Both the position numbers and the translations under genes were made by a program. A stretch of 64,000 nucleotides of DNA from positions 186,001-250,000 of the forward strand of contig NZ_CP045118.1 in NCBI RefSeq assembly GCF_009189165.1, in the 5' to 3' direction. The stretch is from Pseudomonas sp. SCB32. GTDB taxonomy: Bacteria > Pseudomonadota > Gammaproteobacteria > Pseudomonadales > Pseudomonadaceae. Below are positions 8,932 to 18,049 of this stretch, piece by piece. Position 1 is the first letter of the stretch. Every line of letters begins with the position of its first letter. The notes under the pieces were generated by a model. The model did no database searches. It was not told the origin of the DNA and saw only the letters and a list, made by a program, of their open reading frames with translations.

Positions 8932-10527
8932 ATGGCGAACCGGGGCGAGTCCGGCAATTCCTTCTCCAGCCCGGCGCCACTGCGCATGGGGCCTGGCGCG
9001 CAGTATTCATGGTGGTGGCGTTTCGCTGAGCGACCCTGGTTGCTGCTGATCCTGGCGGCCTTGCTGCTGGGCGCCGGGCTGGGGTTGCGCCAGCCAGGTA
9101 ACGTTGACGAGGAGCGTTTCCTGGGCGTGGCCCTGGAGATGCTGCAGAACGGCGACTGGTTGATCCCCCATCGCGCTGCGCAGATCTATCCGGACAAGCC
9201 GCCGCTGTTCATGTGGCTGGTAGCGGTGCTGGTGCGCCTGGGGCTGGCGCCGAACCTGGCGCTGTTCCTGCCGGCCTTCGGTTCCGGGCTGGTGGCGACC
9301 GCTTGCCTCTACGACCTCGGCCGGCGCCTGTGGAACCGCCGCATCGGCCTCATCGCCGGGCTGCTGTTCCTGGCCACGTACCAGACCTACGCGGTGCTGC
9401 GCGATGGCGGCATCGACGGTTTCCTCTGCCTGTGGATCAGCCTGGGCGTCTATGGCCTGTGCCGCCACCTGCTGCTCGGCCCTGCGTGGCGCTGGTTCTA
9501 CCTGGCCTGCGTGGCGATGGGCCTGGGCATCATCAGCAAGGGCGTGGGCTTCCTGCCCGCGCTGATGCTGATCCCCTATGCCTACGCGGCGCGCAAGGGT
9601 TGGTCCGGCGTGGTGCGCATGCCCGGCCAGGCACGTGCCTGGTGGTTGGGCCTACTGGTGGTCCTGGGCGCCATCTCGCTGTGGCTGGTGCCCGTGCTGC
9701 TGCACGTGCTCCTGAACGGCAGCGCCGACGGCCGTGCCTACCTCGACAACATCCTCCTGCACCAGACCGCCCAGCGCTATGCCAGCGCCTGGCAGCACCA
9801 GGAGCCGTTCTGGTACTTCTTCGTCAAGGTCATCCCGCAGTACTGGCTGCCGTTGCTCCTGGCCCTGCCGTGGATGGTGCCGGCCTGGCGCCGACAACTG
9901 GCCCGCCATGACGGCCGCCTGCTGGTGCTGCTCGGTTGGGTAGCGCTGGTACTGCTGTTCTTCAGCCTGAGCTCAGGCAAGCGCAAGCTCTACATCTTCC
10001 CTGCGCTGCCCGGGTTGGTGCTGGCCATGGCGCCGCTGGTGCCCTGGCTGCTGCACCGCTGGTTCGCCCAGCGGCCGAGGGCGCGCAAGGTCTTCCAGGT
10101 CATCGCGCTGGTCTGGTTCGCCGCCTGGTTCGCCCGTGGCGTCATCGAGCCGCTGCGCGACCCCGGCGACGACCGTCGCCCGCTGATGGCGGAGGTGGCG
10201 CGCCTGAGCGGTGGCGCCGAACTGGTGCTGACCAACTGGCGCGAAGGCCACTGGCTCTATGCCCGCCAGCCGCTGGTGCATTTCGGCCTGGATACCCCGG
10301 ACCCATCGACCAAGGCGCTGACCTGGCTGCGCGGTCATCCGCAGGCGGTGGCCATGGTTCGTGCCGAAGACCTCGAACGCTGCTTCCGTCGCGAACGTGC
10401 CCGCGAGGTGACGGGCGACTACGAGGAACACTGGTTCCTGGTCGGCGCCGATGCCGACAACAGCCAGTGCGCTGACGACGCTTCCGCGCCGGCCTATCGT
10501 TTTGCCTGGAAGCAGCCGCTTTTCTGA
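8932..10527 (+). CDS. ArnT-like integral membrane glycosyltransferase (GT83/PMT superfamily)
   Basis: The 531-aa polytopic protein has about 12 predicted membrane helices. The family signature in the first periplasmic loop is visible: GNVDEERFLGVALEM (catalytic acidic residues) and YPDKPPLFMWLVA. A short soluble C-terminal domain follows residue 420. The family transfers sugars from undecaprenyl phosphate to lipid A or LPS on the periplasmic face. With a UDP-glucuronate epimerase and a GT2 upstream, galacturonate is a better guess than aminoarabinose, since no other arn genes are here. The start is 3 bases after the preceding stop. Confidence 0.8.
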   Translation: MANRGESGNSFSSPAPLRMGPGAQYSWWWRFAERPWLLLILAALLLGAGLGLRQPGNVDEERFLGVALEMLQNGDWLIPHRAAQIYPDKPPLFMWLVAVLVRLGLAPNLALFLPAFGSGLVATACLYDLGRRLWNRRIGLIAGLLFLATYQTYAVLRDGGIDGFLCLWISLGVYGLCRHLLLGPAWRWFYLACVAMGLGIISKGVGFLPALMLIPYAYAARKGWSGVVRMPGQARAWWLGLLVVLGAISLWLVPVLLHVLLNGSADGRAYLDNILLHQTAQRYASAWQHQEPFWYFFVKVIPQYWLPLLLALPWMVPAWRRQLARHDGRLLVLLGWVALVLLFFSLSSGKRKLYIFPALPGLVLAMAPLVPWLLHRWFAQRPRARKVFQVIALVWFAAWFARGVIEPLRDPGDDRRPLMAEVARLSGGAELVLTNWREGHWLYARQPLVHFGLDTPDPSTKALTWLRGHPQAVAMVRAEDLERCFRRERAREVTGDYEEHWFLVGADADNSQCADDASAPAYRFAWKQPLF

Positions 10528-10553
10528 TTTTCCACTTGCCTGGGAGTCCGAAC

Positions 10554-11525
10554 GTGAACAGAGCCGCTGACAGCCTGGAAGTCATTCAGCCGCACCCTCT
10601 GCGCCACCGTTTCAGCTGGCGCGCCTGGGCGTGGCTGGCCCTGGTCCTGGTACTGCTCCTGCCAGCCGTGACGCTGGCGCTGCTCAAACACTGGCCGCAA
10701 CGGGCCTACTTCTATTTCAGCAGCCAGCTGCACGCCGCCGACTGGGCGGGGCGCAGTGTCTGGCTGCCCGACTACAAGGTGGTGATCGATGCGCTGCCGG
10801 TGAAGGGCATCGAGTCCGACCTGTCCGCCATCAGCTTCGACTTCGACCATGACCGCCTGATTGCGGTGACCAATTCCGGAGCCATGAAGCTGGCGGTGCT
10901 GAGCAAGAGCGGCGAGATGTTGGCGCAGTACCCCTTGGTCGGATTCGAGGATGTGGAGGGGGTGGCCTACCTGGGCGATGGCCTGGTGGCGGTGTCCGAC
11001 GAGAACCTGCAGCAGATCGATTTCTTCGCGCTGCCGGAGCAGCCCGGCCAGAGCATCGATGCCCGCGACGTGCAGTCGATCGCCCTGGCGATCAATCCAA
11101 GTGTCCACAACAAGGGCTTCGAAGGCCTGACCTACGATGCCGAGCATGACCGCCTGTTCATCGGCAAGGAACGCGGCCCGCGGCAGATCTACGAGATCAC
11201 TGGCGTGCGTGCGAGCCTGGCCGGCAAGCTGCAACTGAAGGTGATCGACCATACGGCCTGGGTGAAGCGCAGCGTATTCGGCACCGATATCTCCGACCTC
11301 CACTACGACCACAAGAGCGGCCACCTGCTGGTGCTCAGCGAGGAGTCGCGGCTGATCATGGAGCTGGACGGGCAGGGCGAGCTGGTCAGTTTCCGTTCGC
11401 TGGGCGGGTTTGGCGACCTGAAGCGGGCGGCCCCCCAGGCCGAAGGGCTGACCATGGATGCCGACGGCAACCTCTACGTGGTCAGCGAGCCGAATCTCTT
11501 CTACCGCTTCGAGAAGCAGCGCTAA
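10554..11525 (+). CDS. SdiA-regulated family (YjiK-like) membrane-anchored beta-propeller protein
   Basis: The product is about 323 aa. One N-terminal membrane anchor (WLALVLVLLLPAVTLALL) is followed by a beta-propeller-like domain with FDFDHDRLIAVTN, FEDVEGVAYLGDG and KGFEGLTYDAEHDRLFIGKE repeats, as in the SdiA-regulated family. The function of the family is not settled. GTG 10554 is preferred because GGGAG (10542-10546) lies 7 bp upstream. A TTG at 10536 is also open. It is last in the sugar operon, 26 bp after the transferase, and may be a periplasmic accessory. Confidence 0.75.
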   Translation: MNRAADSLEVIQPHPLRHRFSWRAWAWLALVLVLLLPAVTLALLKHWPQRAYFYFSSQLHAADWAGRSVWLPDYKVVIDALPVKGIESDLSAISFDFDHDRLIAVTNSGAMKLAVLSKSGEMLAQYPLVGFEDVEGVAYLGDGLVAVSDENLQQIDFFALPEQPGQSIDARDVQSIALAINPSVHNKGFEGLTYDAEHDRLFIGKERGPRQIYEITGVRASLAGKLQLKVIDHTAWVKRSVFGTDISDLHYDHKSGHLLVLSEESRLIMELDGQGELVSFRSLGGFGDLKRAAPQAEGLTMDADGNLYVVSEPNLFYRFEKQR

Positions 11526-11549
11526 GCGCTATCGGGAGCCGCCTGGGGC

Positions 11550-12203
11550 TCAGTTGCTCTGCGCGCCGGCGCCCTCGGTCTCGGCCTGGCGCCGGATCAG
11601 CGACAGGTTGCGCAGGTAGACCACGATGCCGAACGACTGGCCGAGGATGATGATCGGATCGCGCTGCGCCACGGCGTAGCTGAACAGCAACACGCTGCCG
11701 GCCATCGACAGGTACCAGAAATGGATGGGGTTGACCGGGCGCCCGGCGCGCTCGGAGAACCAGAGCTGCAGGACGAAGCGTCCGGTGAAGAGTACCTGGC
11801 CGACCATGCCGATAGCGGTCCAGAGCGGGTCGGCGCCGGTGATGACCTTGAGGATCGGCTCAGGCTTCGATATCCAGCCCAATGCGATCGCCACTGCCGC
11901 CCAGGTCAGCCAGGGCCAGGCGAAGAACAGCGGTCGGCCCCCGCCGTGGCGGCGATCCAGCTCAAGATTGCGCAGATAGATCGCCAGGCCCGCAAGCTGT
12001 CCCAGGCTGATCACCAGGTCGCGCTGGTGCGTGGCGTAGGCCAGCAGCAGCACCGCGCCGGCACAGCTGAAATACCAGAAATGCACCGGCATCAGGCTCA
12101 TGCGCGCGCGCTCGGACAATACCCATTGGACCAGAAAGCGGGCCGAGAAAGCCGCCTGCGCAGTCAGTCCGATGGCAAACCACAGTGGATTGGCTGCGTT
12201 CAA
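11550..12203 (-). CDS. Membrane protein with two tandem LABN (lipid A biosynthesis N-terminal) domains
   Basis: The small integral membrane protein is about 217 aa. It contains two copies of the same module: FSARFLVQWVLSERAR...PVHFWYFSCAG...HQRD...YLRNLEL and FTGRFVLQLWFSERAG...PIHFWYLSMAG...AQRD...YLRNLSL. Each has three predicted helices, as in the short domain at the N-terminus of some LpxB proteins. TTG at 12203 is preferred because AGGGGG lies 6 bp upstream. An upstream GTG at 12275 would add 24 residues without a good SD. It converges on the sugar operon with about 25 bp between stops. Stand-alone LABN proteins accompany polyprenyl-linked sugar donors, supporting a role in the same pathway. 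Confidence 0.75.
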   Translation of the reverse strand: MNAANPLWFAIGLTAQAAFSARFLVQWVLSERARMSLMPVHFWYFSCAGAVLLLAYATHQRDLVISLGQLAGLAIYLRNLELDRRHGGGRPLFFAWPWLTWAAVAIALGWISKPEPILKVITGADPLWTAIGMVGQVLFTGRFVLQLWFSERAGRPVNPIHFWYLSMAGSVLLFSYAVAQRDPIIILGQSFGIVVYLRNLSLIRRQAETEGAGAQSN

Positions 12204-12758
12204 GCAAAGCCCCCTGGTCGGATCGTCGAGAGCCGCGACGGGCGCGGCCGATAGCACTGCCGGGAGTATACACACGGCAGATGTCTCTTCAGTGGCTGTG
12301 ACGAATGGTCGGGTGAAATGGCCGAGCGGAGGAGGGGATCAACATTCCCCCGGTGCCTGCACGTCCGGGGGTGTGGACGGGGCACCGAGGCCAGGCGGCA
12401 GGAGCCGCAACACGAGGGGAATGGAAATCGACCTTGTCTTGTGGACAAGGTCGGACCCCAACCCTCCGAGGGGTACCTGACAAGTCTCCCGAAGGGTGCG
12501 AGGCGGGCCAACGATAGAAGCTGGCCACTGGCCGGTCAATCGAAAACGACAAACGCGTGTTGGGCCTGTCCGATATTCGAACCAAAAGGGCGATGGAAAG
12601 CCGCGGACTTCGTTAGCCGGCTATCGGAGGTGTCTATACTGTTTCCGAATGTGTCAGCGAATCTGCGCCGGGACGGGCTGGCGATGCGTCTGATACGGGG
12701 TGGCGAGGGACTTCCGCCCAGAGACCCGGGAAGCCGTCCACCCAACCAGAGAAGCCCC
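12204..12758. other. 555-bp non-coding region with dense hairpins upstream of kgtP-like gene
   Basis: No credible gene. Between 12340 and 12530 hairpins are packed closely: a nested stem GGTGCC 12352-12357 / GGCACC 12381-12386 enclosing CGTCC 12362-12366 / GGACG 12375-12379; GCGGC-AGGA-GCCGC at 12395-12408; and a 9-bp inverted repeat GACCTTGTC / GACAAGGTC at 12430-12452. It could be a small RNA, a long structured leader of the transporter, or stacked operators. I could not match it to a known RNA family. Confidence 0.45.
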
Positions 12759-14066
12759 ATGAACGCACCGTCCTCTGCACCGCAGTACTCCGCCCACGAG
12801 CGCCGTACGCGCATCCTCGCCATCGTCGGCGCCTCCTCGGGCAACCTGGTGGAGTGGTTCGACTTCTACGTCTACGCCTTCACCGCCCTGTACTTCGCCC
12901 ACGCCTTCTTCCCCTCGGACAACCCGACGGTGCAGTTGCTCAACACCGCCGGGGTGTTCGCCGCCGGCTTCCTGATGCGCCCCATTGGCGGCTGGATGTT
13001 TGGCCGCATCGCTGACAAGAAGGGCCGCAAGACGGCGATGATGATCTCGGTGCTGATGATGTGCGGCGGATCGCTGGCGATTGCCGTGATGCCGACCTAC
13101 TCCAGCATCGGCGTCGCCGCGCCCGCCCTGTTGCTGCTCGCGCGACTGTTCCAGGGCCTCTCGGTGGGTGGCGAGTACGGCACCAGTGCCACCTACATGA
13201 GCGAGGTGGCGCTCAAGGGCCAGCGCGGCTTCTTCGCCTCCTTCCAGTACGTCACCCTGATCGGCGGCCAGTTGCTGGCGGTGCTGGTGGTGGTGGTCCT
13301 GCAGCAATTGCTGACCACCGACGAGCTGAAGTCGTGGGGCTGGCGGATTCCCTTCGTGGTTGGCGCGATCACCGCGGTGATCGCCTTCTACCTGCGCCGT
13401 TCGCTGAGCGAGACGGCCAAGGCGTCCAACCTGCAGCGCAAGGAGTCGGGCACGCTCACCGAGCTGTTCGCCAACCACAAGCGCGCCTTCTTCACCGTGC
13501 TCGGCTTCACCGCCGGCGGCTCGCTGATCTTCTACACCTTCACCACCTACATGCAGAAATACCTGGTGAACACCGCCGGTATGGACGCCAAGGTGGCCAG
13601 CGGCGTGATGACCTTCGCGCTGTTCGTCTACATGTGCATGCAGCCGCTGTTCGGCGCGCTGTCCGACCGCATCGGGCGCAAGACCTCGATGCTCTGGTTC
13701 GGCATCCTGGGGATGATCTTCACCTGGCCGATCCTCTCCGCGCTGAAGGCGGTGAGCAGCCCCTACATGGCCTTCGTGCTGATTATCGCGGCGCTGGCCA
13801 TCGTCAGCCTGTACACCTCGATCAGCGGGCTGATCAAGGCGGAGATGTTCCCGCCGGAGATCCGCGCCCTAGGCGTGGGCCTGTCCTACGCGATTGGCAA
13901 CGCCATCTTCGGCGGTTCGGCGGAGTACGTCGCCCTGGGCCTGAAGACCATGGGCGTGGAGGGGTACTTCTACATCTACGTCTCGGTCATGTGCGGCGTG
14001 GCGCTGGTGGTCTGCCTGCTGCTGCCGGACCTGCGCAAGGTCAGTTACCTCAACGACGAGGACTGA
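12759..14066 (+). CDS. kgtP: MFS metabolite:H+ symporter, KgtP-like (alpha-ketoglutarate/dicarboxylate permease)
   Basis: The 435-aa protein has 12 predicted helices. MHS-family features are visible: [13 protein letters not shown] in TM1, the loop 2-3 motif [34 protein letters not shown] in TM4-5, and the second-half repeat [11 protein letters not shown]. This family imports C4-C6 carboxylates with protons. The best likeness is the C5-dicarboxylate permease of Pseudomonas (PA5530 in memory), but proline/betaine or shikimate permeases share the same fold. The ATG at 12759 follows GAGAAG (12749-12754). The gene has a long structured upstream region. Confidence 0.8.
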   Translation: MNAPSSAPQYSAHERRTRILAIVGASSGNLVEWFDFYVYAFTALYFAHAFFPSDNPTVQLLNTAGVFAAGFLMRPIGGWMFGRIADKKGRKTAMMISVLMMCGGSLAIAVMPTYSSIGVAAPALLLLARLFQGLSVGGEYGTSATYMSEVALKGQRGFFASFQYVTLIGGQLLAVLVVVVLQQLLTTDELKSWGWRIPFVVGAITAVIAFYLRRSLSETAKASNLQRKESGTLTELFANHKRAFFTVLGFTAGGSLIFYTFTTYMQKYLVNTAGMDAKVASGVMTFALFVYMCMQPLFGALSDRIGRKTSMLWFGILGMIFTWPILSALKAVSSPYMAFVLIIAALAIVSLYTSISGLIKAEMFPPEIRALGVGLSYAIGNAIFGGSAEYVALGLKTMGVEGYFYIYVSVMCGVALVVCLLLPDLRKVSYLNDED

Positions 14067-14081
14067 CCCTGCCGCGAGCCG

Positions 14082-15554
14082 CTAGTCGCTACCCCGGCCA
14101 CGCAGGGCGTGGTCGGGCAGCGCCAGTGCAATCAACAGGGCCAGGGCGCCGAAGCCGGCATTGATCAGGAACAGGTGCCTGAACACGCCATCCAGCGTCT
14201 GCCGTTGCGCCTCGTGACCTGGGCCGCCCAGGCTCGCCAGCAATGCGCTGGCCGACAGGCCGTGGCCGGCGTTACCCGCCAGCGGCTGCAGCATGGCCAG
14301 GAGCAGGGCCGACATCAATGCGATGCCCACCGCCCCGCCGAGGGAGCGGAACAGCGTGATATTGCTGGTGGCCACGCCCAGGTAGCGGCTGTCCACCGCG
14401 CTCTGCGCCGCCACCAGGCTGGTGGGGAACTGGGTGCCGGCGGCGATGCCGGTCAGCAGCATGCACAGGCCCGAGAGCAGGTAGGCGCCCGGCGAGGCCA
14501 GCGCCAGGCCGGCGATGGCACAGGGCGTCAACAGTGCGCCGGCGACTATCTGCGGCTTGTAGCGGCCGAGGATCGCGGTCAGTCGGCCGCAGCAGTAGGC
14601 GCCGATCGGCACGCCCATGGCCAGTGGCAGCAGGTGCAGCGCGGCGCTGTCCGCGCCGGCGCCAGTGACCGACTGGAAACGCAGCGGCACCAGCACCGAC
14701 AGCGAGATGACCTGGAAGCTGGCGAAGAAGCTGATCAGCCAGCTCAGCGTCGCCGCGCGGATGCGGAACAGGTGCATCGGCACCAGCGGCTCCGGCGCCT
14801 GGCGTTCCTGCATTACGAACAGCGCGATCAGCGCCAGTGCGGCGGCGAACAGCCCGAGCATCTGCGGATCGCTCCAGCGCGCGCCCTGGCCGACTTCGGT
14901 GATCGCCAGCAGCAGGCTGCCCAGGCCCGCGATCATCAGCGCGGTGCCCAGGTAGTCGATCACCGGCTTGCGCCCCGGCACCGGTAGGCCGCGCAGGGTG
15001 CGGCGCGAGACGGCAAGCGCGACCAGGCCCACCGGCAGGTTGATCAGGAACACCCAGCGCCAGGACAGGTACTCCGTCAGCAGCCCGCCCAGCACAGGAC
15101 CGGCGATGCTGGCGATGGCGTACATGCTGCTGAAGTAGCCCTGGTAGCGGCCGCGTTCGCGGGGCGGGACGATCTCGCCGATGATCGCCTGGCTCACCGA
15201 CATCATGCCGCCGGCGCCGATGCCTTGCAGCACGCGGGCGAGCACCAGCTGCTCCATGTTCTGCGCGGCGCCGCAGAGCAGGGATGCGGCGGTGAACAGG
15301 GCGATGGCGAACAGCATCAGCACGCGGCGCCCGTAGAGGTCGCCGAGCTTGCCGTAGATCGGCATGGAGATGGTCATCGCCACCATGTAGCCGGAGATGA
15401 CCCAGGCAAGCAGGTCGAAGTCGCCGAAGCCGGCAGAGATCGCCGGCAGCGAAACGGCGACGATGGTCTGGTCCAGCGCACCGAGGAAGATCGCCAGCAT
15501 CAGTCCCACCAGCACGGTGCGGACCGCCGGACGCGGTGCGGAGAAGGTACTCAA
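14082..15554 (-). CDS. MFS multidrug efflux transporter, DHA2 (14-helix, EmrB-like) family
   Basis: The 490-aa protein has 14 predicted helices. Motif A in loop 2-3 reads GKLGDLYGRRVLM. LDQTIVAVSLPAI in TM1 and GPVLGGLLTEYLSWRWVFLINLPVG in TM5 (motif C region) are the DHA2 signatures. It exports toxic compounds in exchange for protons; the substrate is unknown. The start is TTG at 15554, placed by AAAGGGGG about 5 bp upstream. It is convergent with kgtP and has no EmrA partner beside it. A CCTTCGG/CCGAAGG inverted repeat lies 25 bp upstream. Confidence 0.85.
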   Translation of the reverse strand: MSTFSAPRPAVRTVLVGLMLAIFLGALDQTIVAVSLPAISAGFGDFDLLAWVISGYMVAMTISMPIYGKLGDLYGRRVLMLFAIALFTAASLLCGAAQNMEQLVLARVLQGIGAGGMMSVSQAIIGEIVPPRERGRYQGYFSSMYAIASIAGPVLGGLLTEYLSWRWVFLINLPVGLVALAVSRRTLRGLPVPGRKPVIDYLGTALMIAGLGSLLLAITEVGQGARWSDPQMLGLFAAALALIALFVMQERQAPEPLVPMHLFRIRAATLSWLISFFASFQVISLSVLVPLRFQSVTGAGADSAALHLLPLAMGVPIGAYCCGRLTAILGRYKPQIVAGALLTPCAIAGLALASPGAYLLSGLCMLLTGIAAGTQFPTSLVAAQSAVDSRYLGVATSNITLFRSLGGAVGIALMSALLLAMLQPLAGNAGHGLSASALLASLGGPGHEAQRQTLDGVFRHLFLINAGFGALALLIALALPDHALRGRGSD

Positions 15555-15875
15555 GGCGGCCCCCTTTACTGCAGAGGTCCTTCGGTCGGAAAGCGCCGAA
15601 GGGCGGCACAGTGTAGCCCAGGCCGGGGTCCAATGATCACGGGGTCTGCAGCCCGCGAGCTATTCTTTCCATTACGCAGAGGCTCTATCTCAGGCCTGAT
15701 AAGGATGCATCCCGGACCGACTGCTACGCTTGCATGGCGAACTATCAATCCGGGGAAGTCGGCTGGCGCTGCCGGGCGAACTCAGCGCCCGATGGATTTG
15801 CGCGGGCCAGGCCATAGGGACTGACTATGGAGGAACTGGTCTATAGTTCTTCAGCCCTGTGACCAGGAGGTATGC
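15555..15875. promoter_or_regulatory. Divergent promoter region between the efflux pump and cfa
   Basis: On the pump side an inverted repeat CCTTCGG (15579-15585) / CCGAAGG (15596-15602) is a plausible operator. On the cfa side CTATAGT at 15841-15847 resembles the extended -10 element favoured by RpoS, 30 bp before the cfa start. cfa genes are commonly stationary-phase induced. No gene is supported between. Confidence 0.4.
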
Positions 15876-17060
15876 ATGAAAGCCAATCTGCCCTCTGAGT
15901 TGCTGTCCCTGCAGTTGCCGTTGCGCATCCGCATCGGCGAGGCCCAGGCCTTCGACCTGGGGCCGGACCCGCAGGTAACTCTTGTCGTGCGTGACCCGAC
16001 GCTGCTGACCGAGATCAGCCGGCCCAGTCTCGATGTACTGGGGCGCGCCTATGTCGAGAAGCGCATGGACATCGAAGGCCCGATCGGCGAGGTGATCGCC
16101 ATGGGCGATGCCCTGAGCGCCGCGCTCGGCGACGACGACGACTCGGGCGAGCACGTGCGCGAAAGCCACGACAAGGCCACCGATGCCGAGGCGATCCACT
16201 ACCACTACGACCTCTCCAATGAGTTCTACCAGCTGTGGCTGGACCCGGAGATGGTGTACTCCTGCGCCTATTTCGAGACTGGCAGCGAGGGCCTGGCCAC
16301 CGCGCAGCTGGCCAAGCTGCGCCACCTGTGCCGCAAGCTGCGTCTGCAGCCGGGTGACAGCCTGCTCGACGTGGGTTGTGGCTGGGGTGGCCTGGCGCGT
16401 CTGGCGGCGAAGGAATTTGGCGCCAAGGTGCTGGGCATCACCCTGAGCGAGGAGCAGCTCAGGCTTGGTCGCGAGCGGGTCAAGGCCGATGGCCTGCAAG
16501 GCCAGGTCCGGCTGGAGCGCATGGACTACCGCGACCTGCCGCGCGACGGCCGTTTCGACAAGGTGGTCAGCGTCGGTATGTTCGAGCACGTCGGCCACGC
16601 CAACCTCGGCATGTACTTCCAGCACCTGTTCGACGTGGTGCGCCCGGGCGGGCTGGTGATGAACCATGGCATCACCTCGCGCTTCACCGATGGCCGGCCA
16701 GTGGGGCGTGGCGCTGGCGACTTCATCGACCGCTATGTCTTCCCCCACGGCGAGTTGCCACACCTGTCGCTGGCGGTGGCGCGGATGAGCGAAGCCGGGC
16801 TGGAAGTGGTCGATGTCGAAGGGCTGCGCCTGCATTACGCGCGCACCCTGGACTTCTGGAGCGCGAGCCTCGAAGCGAAGCTGGCTGAAGCCGCGAAGCT
16901 GGTGCCCGAACAGGCCCTGCGCATCTGGCGCCTGTACCTGGCCGGTTGCGCCTACGGCTTCAAGAAGGGCTGGATCAACCTGCACCAGATCCTCGCCAGC
17001 AGGCCGCACGCCGATGGCTCCCATGAGGTGCCGTGGAACCGGCGCGATATCTACGCCTGA
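15876..17060 (+). CDS. cfa: Cyclopropane-fatty-acyl-phospholipid synthase family methyltransferase
   Basis: The 394-aa SAM-dependent enzyme methylenates unsaturated acyl chains of membrane phospholipids. The N-terminal domain (1-105) precedes HYHYDLSNEFYQLWLD. The SAM-binding motif is LDVGCGWGGLA, followed by GITLSEEQ, VGMFEHVGH (Glu/His of the bicarbonate site) and the C-terminal YGFKKGWINLHQIL. The length is typical. AGGAGG at 15865-15870 gives a strong start. The nearest known relative by memory is PA5546. A substrate other than phospholipid is possible because Pseudomonas often has paralogues. Confidence 0.88.
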   Translation: MKANLPSELLSLQLPLRIRIGEAQAFDLGPDPQVTLVVRDPTLLTEISRPSLDVLGRAYVEKRMDIEGPIGEVIAMGDALSAALGDDDDSGEHVRESHDKATDAEAIHYHYDLSNEFYQLWLDPEMVYSCAYFETGSEGLATAQLAKLRHLCRKLRLQPGDSLLDVGCGWGGLARLAAKEFGAKVLGITLSEEQLRLGRERVKADGLQGQVRLERMDYRDLPRDGRFDKVVSVGMFEHVGHANLGMYFQHLFDVVRPGGLVMNHGITSRFTDGRPVGRGAGDFIDRYVFPHGELPHLSLAVARMSEAGLEVVDVEGLRLHYARTLDFWSASLEAKLAEAAKLVPEQALRIWRLYLAGCAYGFKKGWINLHQILASRPHADGSHEVPWNRRDIYA

Positions 17061-17063
17061 TGC

Positions 17064-17516
17064 TCAGAAGCGGTCGGCGGCCAGCCAGCCTTCGGGGCTG
17101 GTCGCAGGCGGTACACCGCGCTCGCGCAAGCCCGCTTCGAATGCCTTTTTCCAGATGCGCTCGGCGCAGTACTGACTGTATTCGCCCGCCAGCCTGTCCA
17201 CCCGCGCATACGCCGAGTCGGTCGCCACGCCGGCGGGTGGCGTCGGGCCGAGGCGTTCCAGGGCCTGGCGCGCTTCCAGCGTATCGCGGGATATCTTCAG
17301 GCAGTAGGTAAAGTGCGCATCGGACATGCCCGGATAGGGCGAATCATGCTGGCGCAGGTAATTGGCCAATTGCATGAGCGCAATGATGATCCCGATCCCT
17401 GCCGCGAAGACCAGGCCGAAGAACCCCAGGATCAGCACCGGCACGGCGTCGAACAGGTCACGCTGCAGAGAGCGGGGGATTTGCTTCCAGACGTAGAGCC
17501 ATTCCTTGGGCGACAT
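17064..17516 (-). CDS. Hypothetical single-span membrane protein
   Basis: The product is about 150 aa from the ATG at 17516 (AGGGA 5 bp upstream). Upstream in-frame ATGs at 17522 and 17531 and a longer open frame to 17627 exist. One strong membrane segment (VPVLILGFFGLVFAAGIGIIIAL) is followed by a soluble Cys-containing tail (YCLKISRDTLEARQAL, YSQYCAERIWKKAF). I do not recognise a family. It is tail-to-tail with cfa (3 bp between stops) and divergent from the GNAT gene. Confidence 0.6.
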   Translation of the reverse strand: MSPKEWLYVWKQIPRSLQRDLFDAVPVLILGFFGLVFAAGIGIIIALMQLANYLRQHDSPYPGMSDAHFTYCLKISRDTLEARQALERLGPTPPAGVATDSAYARVDRLAGEYSQYCAERIWKKAFEAGLRERGVPPATSPEGWLAADRF

Positions 17517-17581
17517 GACCATCCCTGTCATGAAAGTGGGCACAATGGCGACCACTCTAGGGACTTGAGGTGAACAGTGCC

Positions 17582-18049
17582 ATGACGGCTTCTCTGACTC
17601 TGCGTGAACTCGACGTCGACCAGGCACCCTGGCCGCTGTTGCTGCTGGCCGATCCCAGCCGCGAGCAGGTGCAGTGCTACCTGCGAGAGTCCTGCCTGCT
17701 GGCGCTTTTGGCAGGAGGACGCACGCTGGGGGTGGTGGTGATCACGCCCCGCTCCGAAGGCGCGGCGGAAATCACCAACCTCGCGGTGGATGAAGCCTGG
17801 CAAGGGCGCGGCCTCGGCCGTCGCCTGCTGGAGTCGGCCATCGCGCGGGCCAGGGTGGACGGGCTGCAGCGGCTGCTCATCGCCACCGGCAACTCCAGCC
17901 TCGCCCAGCTCGGGCTATACCAGCGGGCGGGGTTCCGCATCGTCGGGATCGAGCCGGACTACTTCGTCCGGCATTACCCCGAGCCGATCTTCGAGAACGG
18001 CATCCAGTGCCGCGACCAGATCCGCCTGGCGTTGGCGCTCAATCCCTAG
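17582..18049 (+). CDS. GNAT family N-acetyltransferase
   Basis: The product is 155 aa with the acetyl-CoA binding signature ITNLAVDEAWQGRGLGRRLL (motif A, Q/R-x-x-G-x-G/A) at mid-protein and LGLYQRAGFRIVGI near the C-terminus. The substrate (protein, amine or antibiotic) is not evident. The ATG at 17582 is preceded by GAGGTG (17567-17572); a GTG at 17570 is in frame. The stop overlaps the folE2 stop by 3 bases on the opposite strand. Confidence 0.8.
   Translation: MTASLTLRELDVDQAPWPLLLLADPSREQVQCYLRESCLLALLAGGRTLGVVVITPRSEGAAEITNLAVDEAWQGRGLGRRLLESAIARARVDGLQRLLIATGNSSLAQLGLYQRAGFRIVGIEPDYFVRHYPEPIFENGIQCRDQIRLALALNP

Noticed and set aside
12528..12545. GCCACTGG resembling a cobalamin riboswitch element
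   Set aside because: The other conserved cobalamin-box segments are absent, and the downstream gene is a carboxylate transporter.
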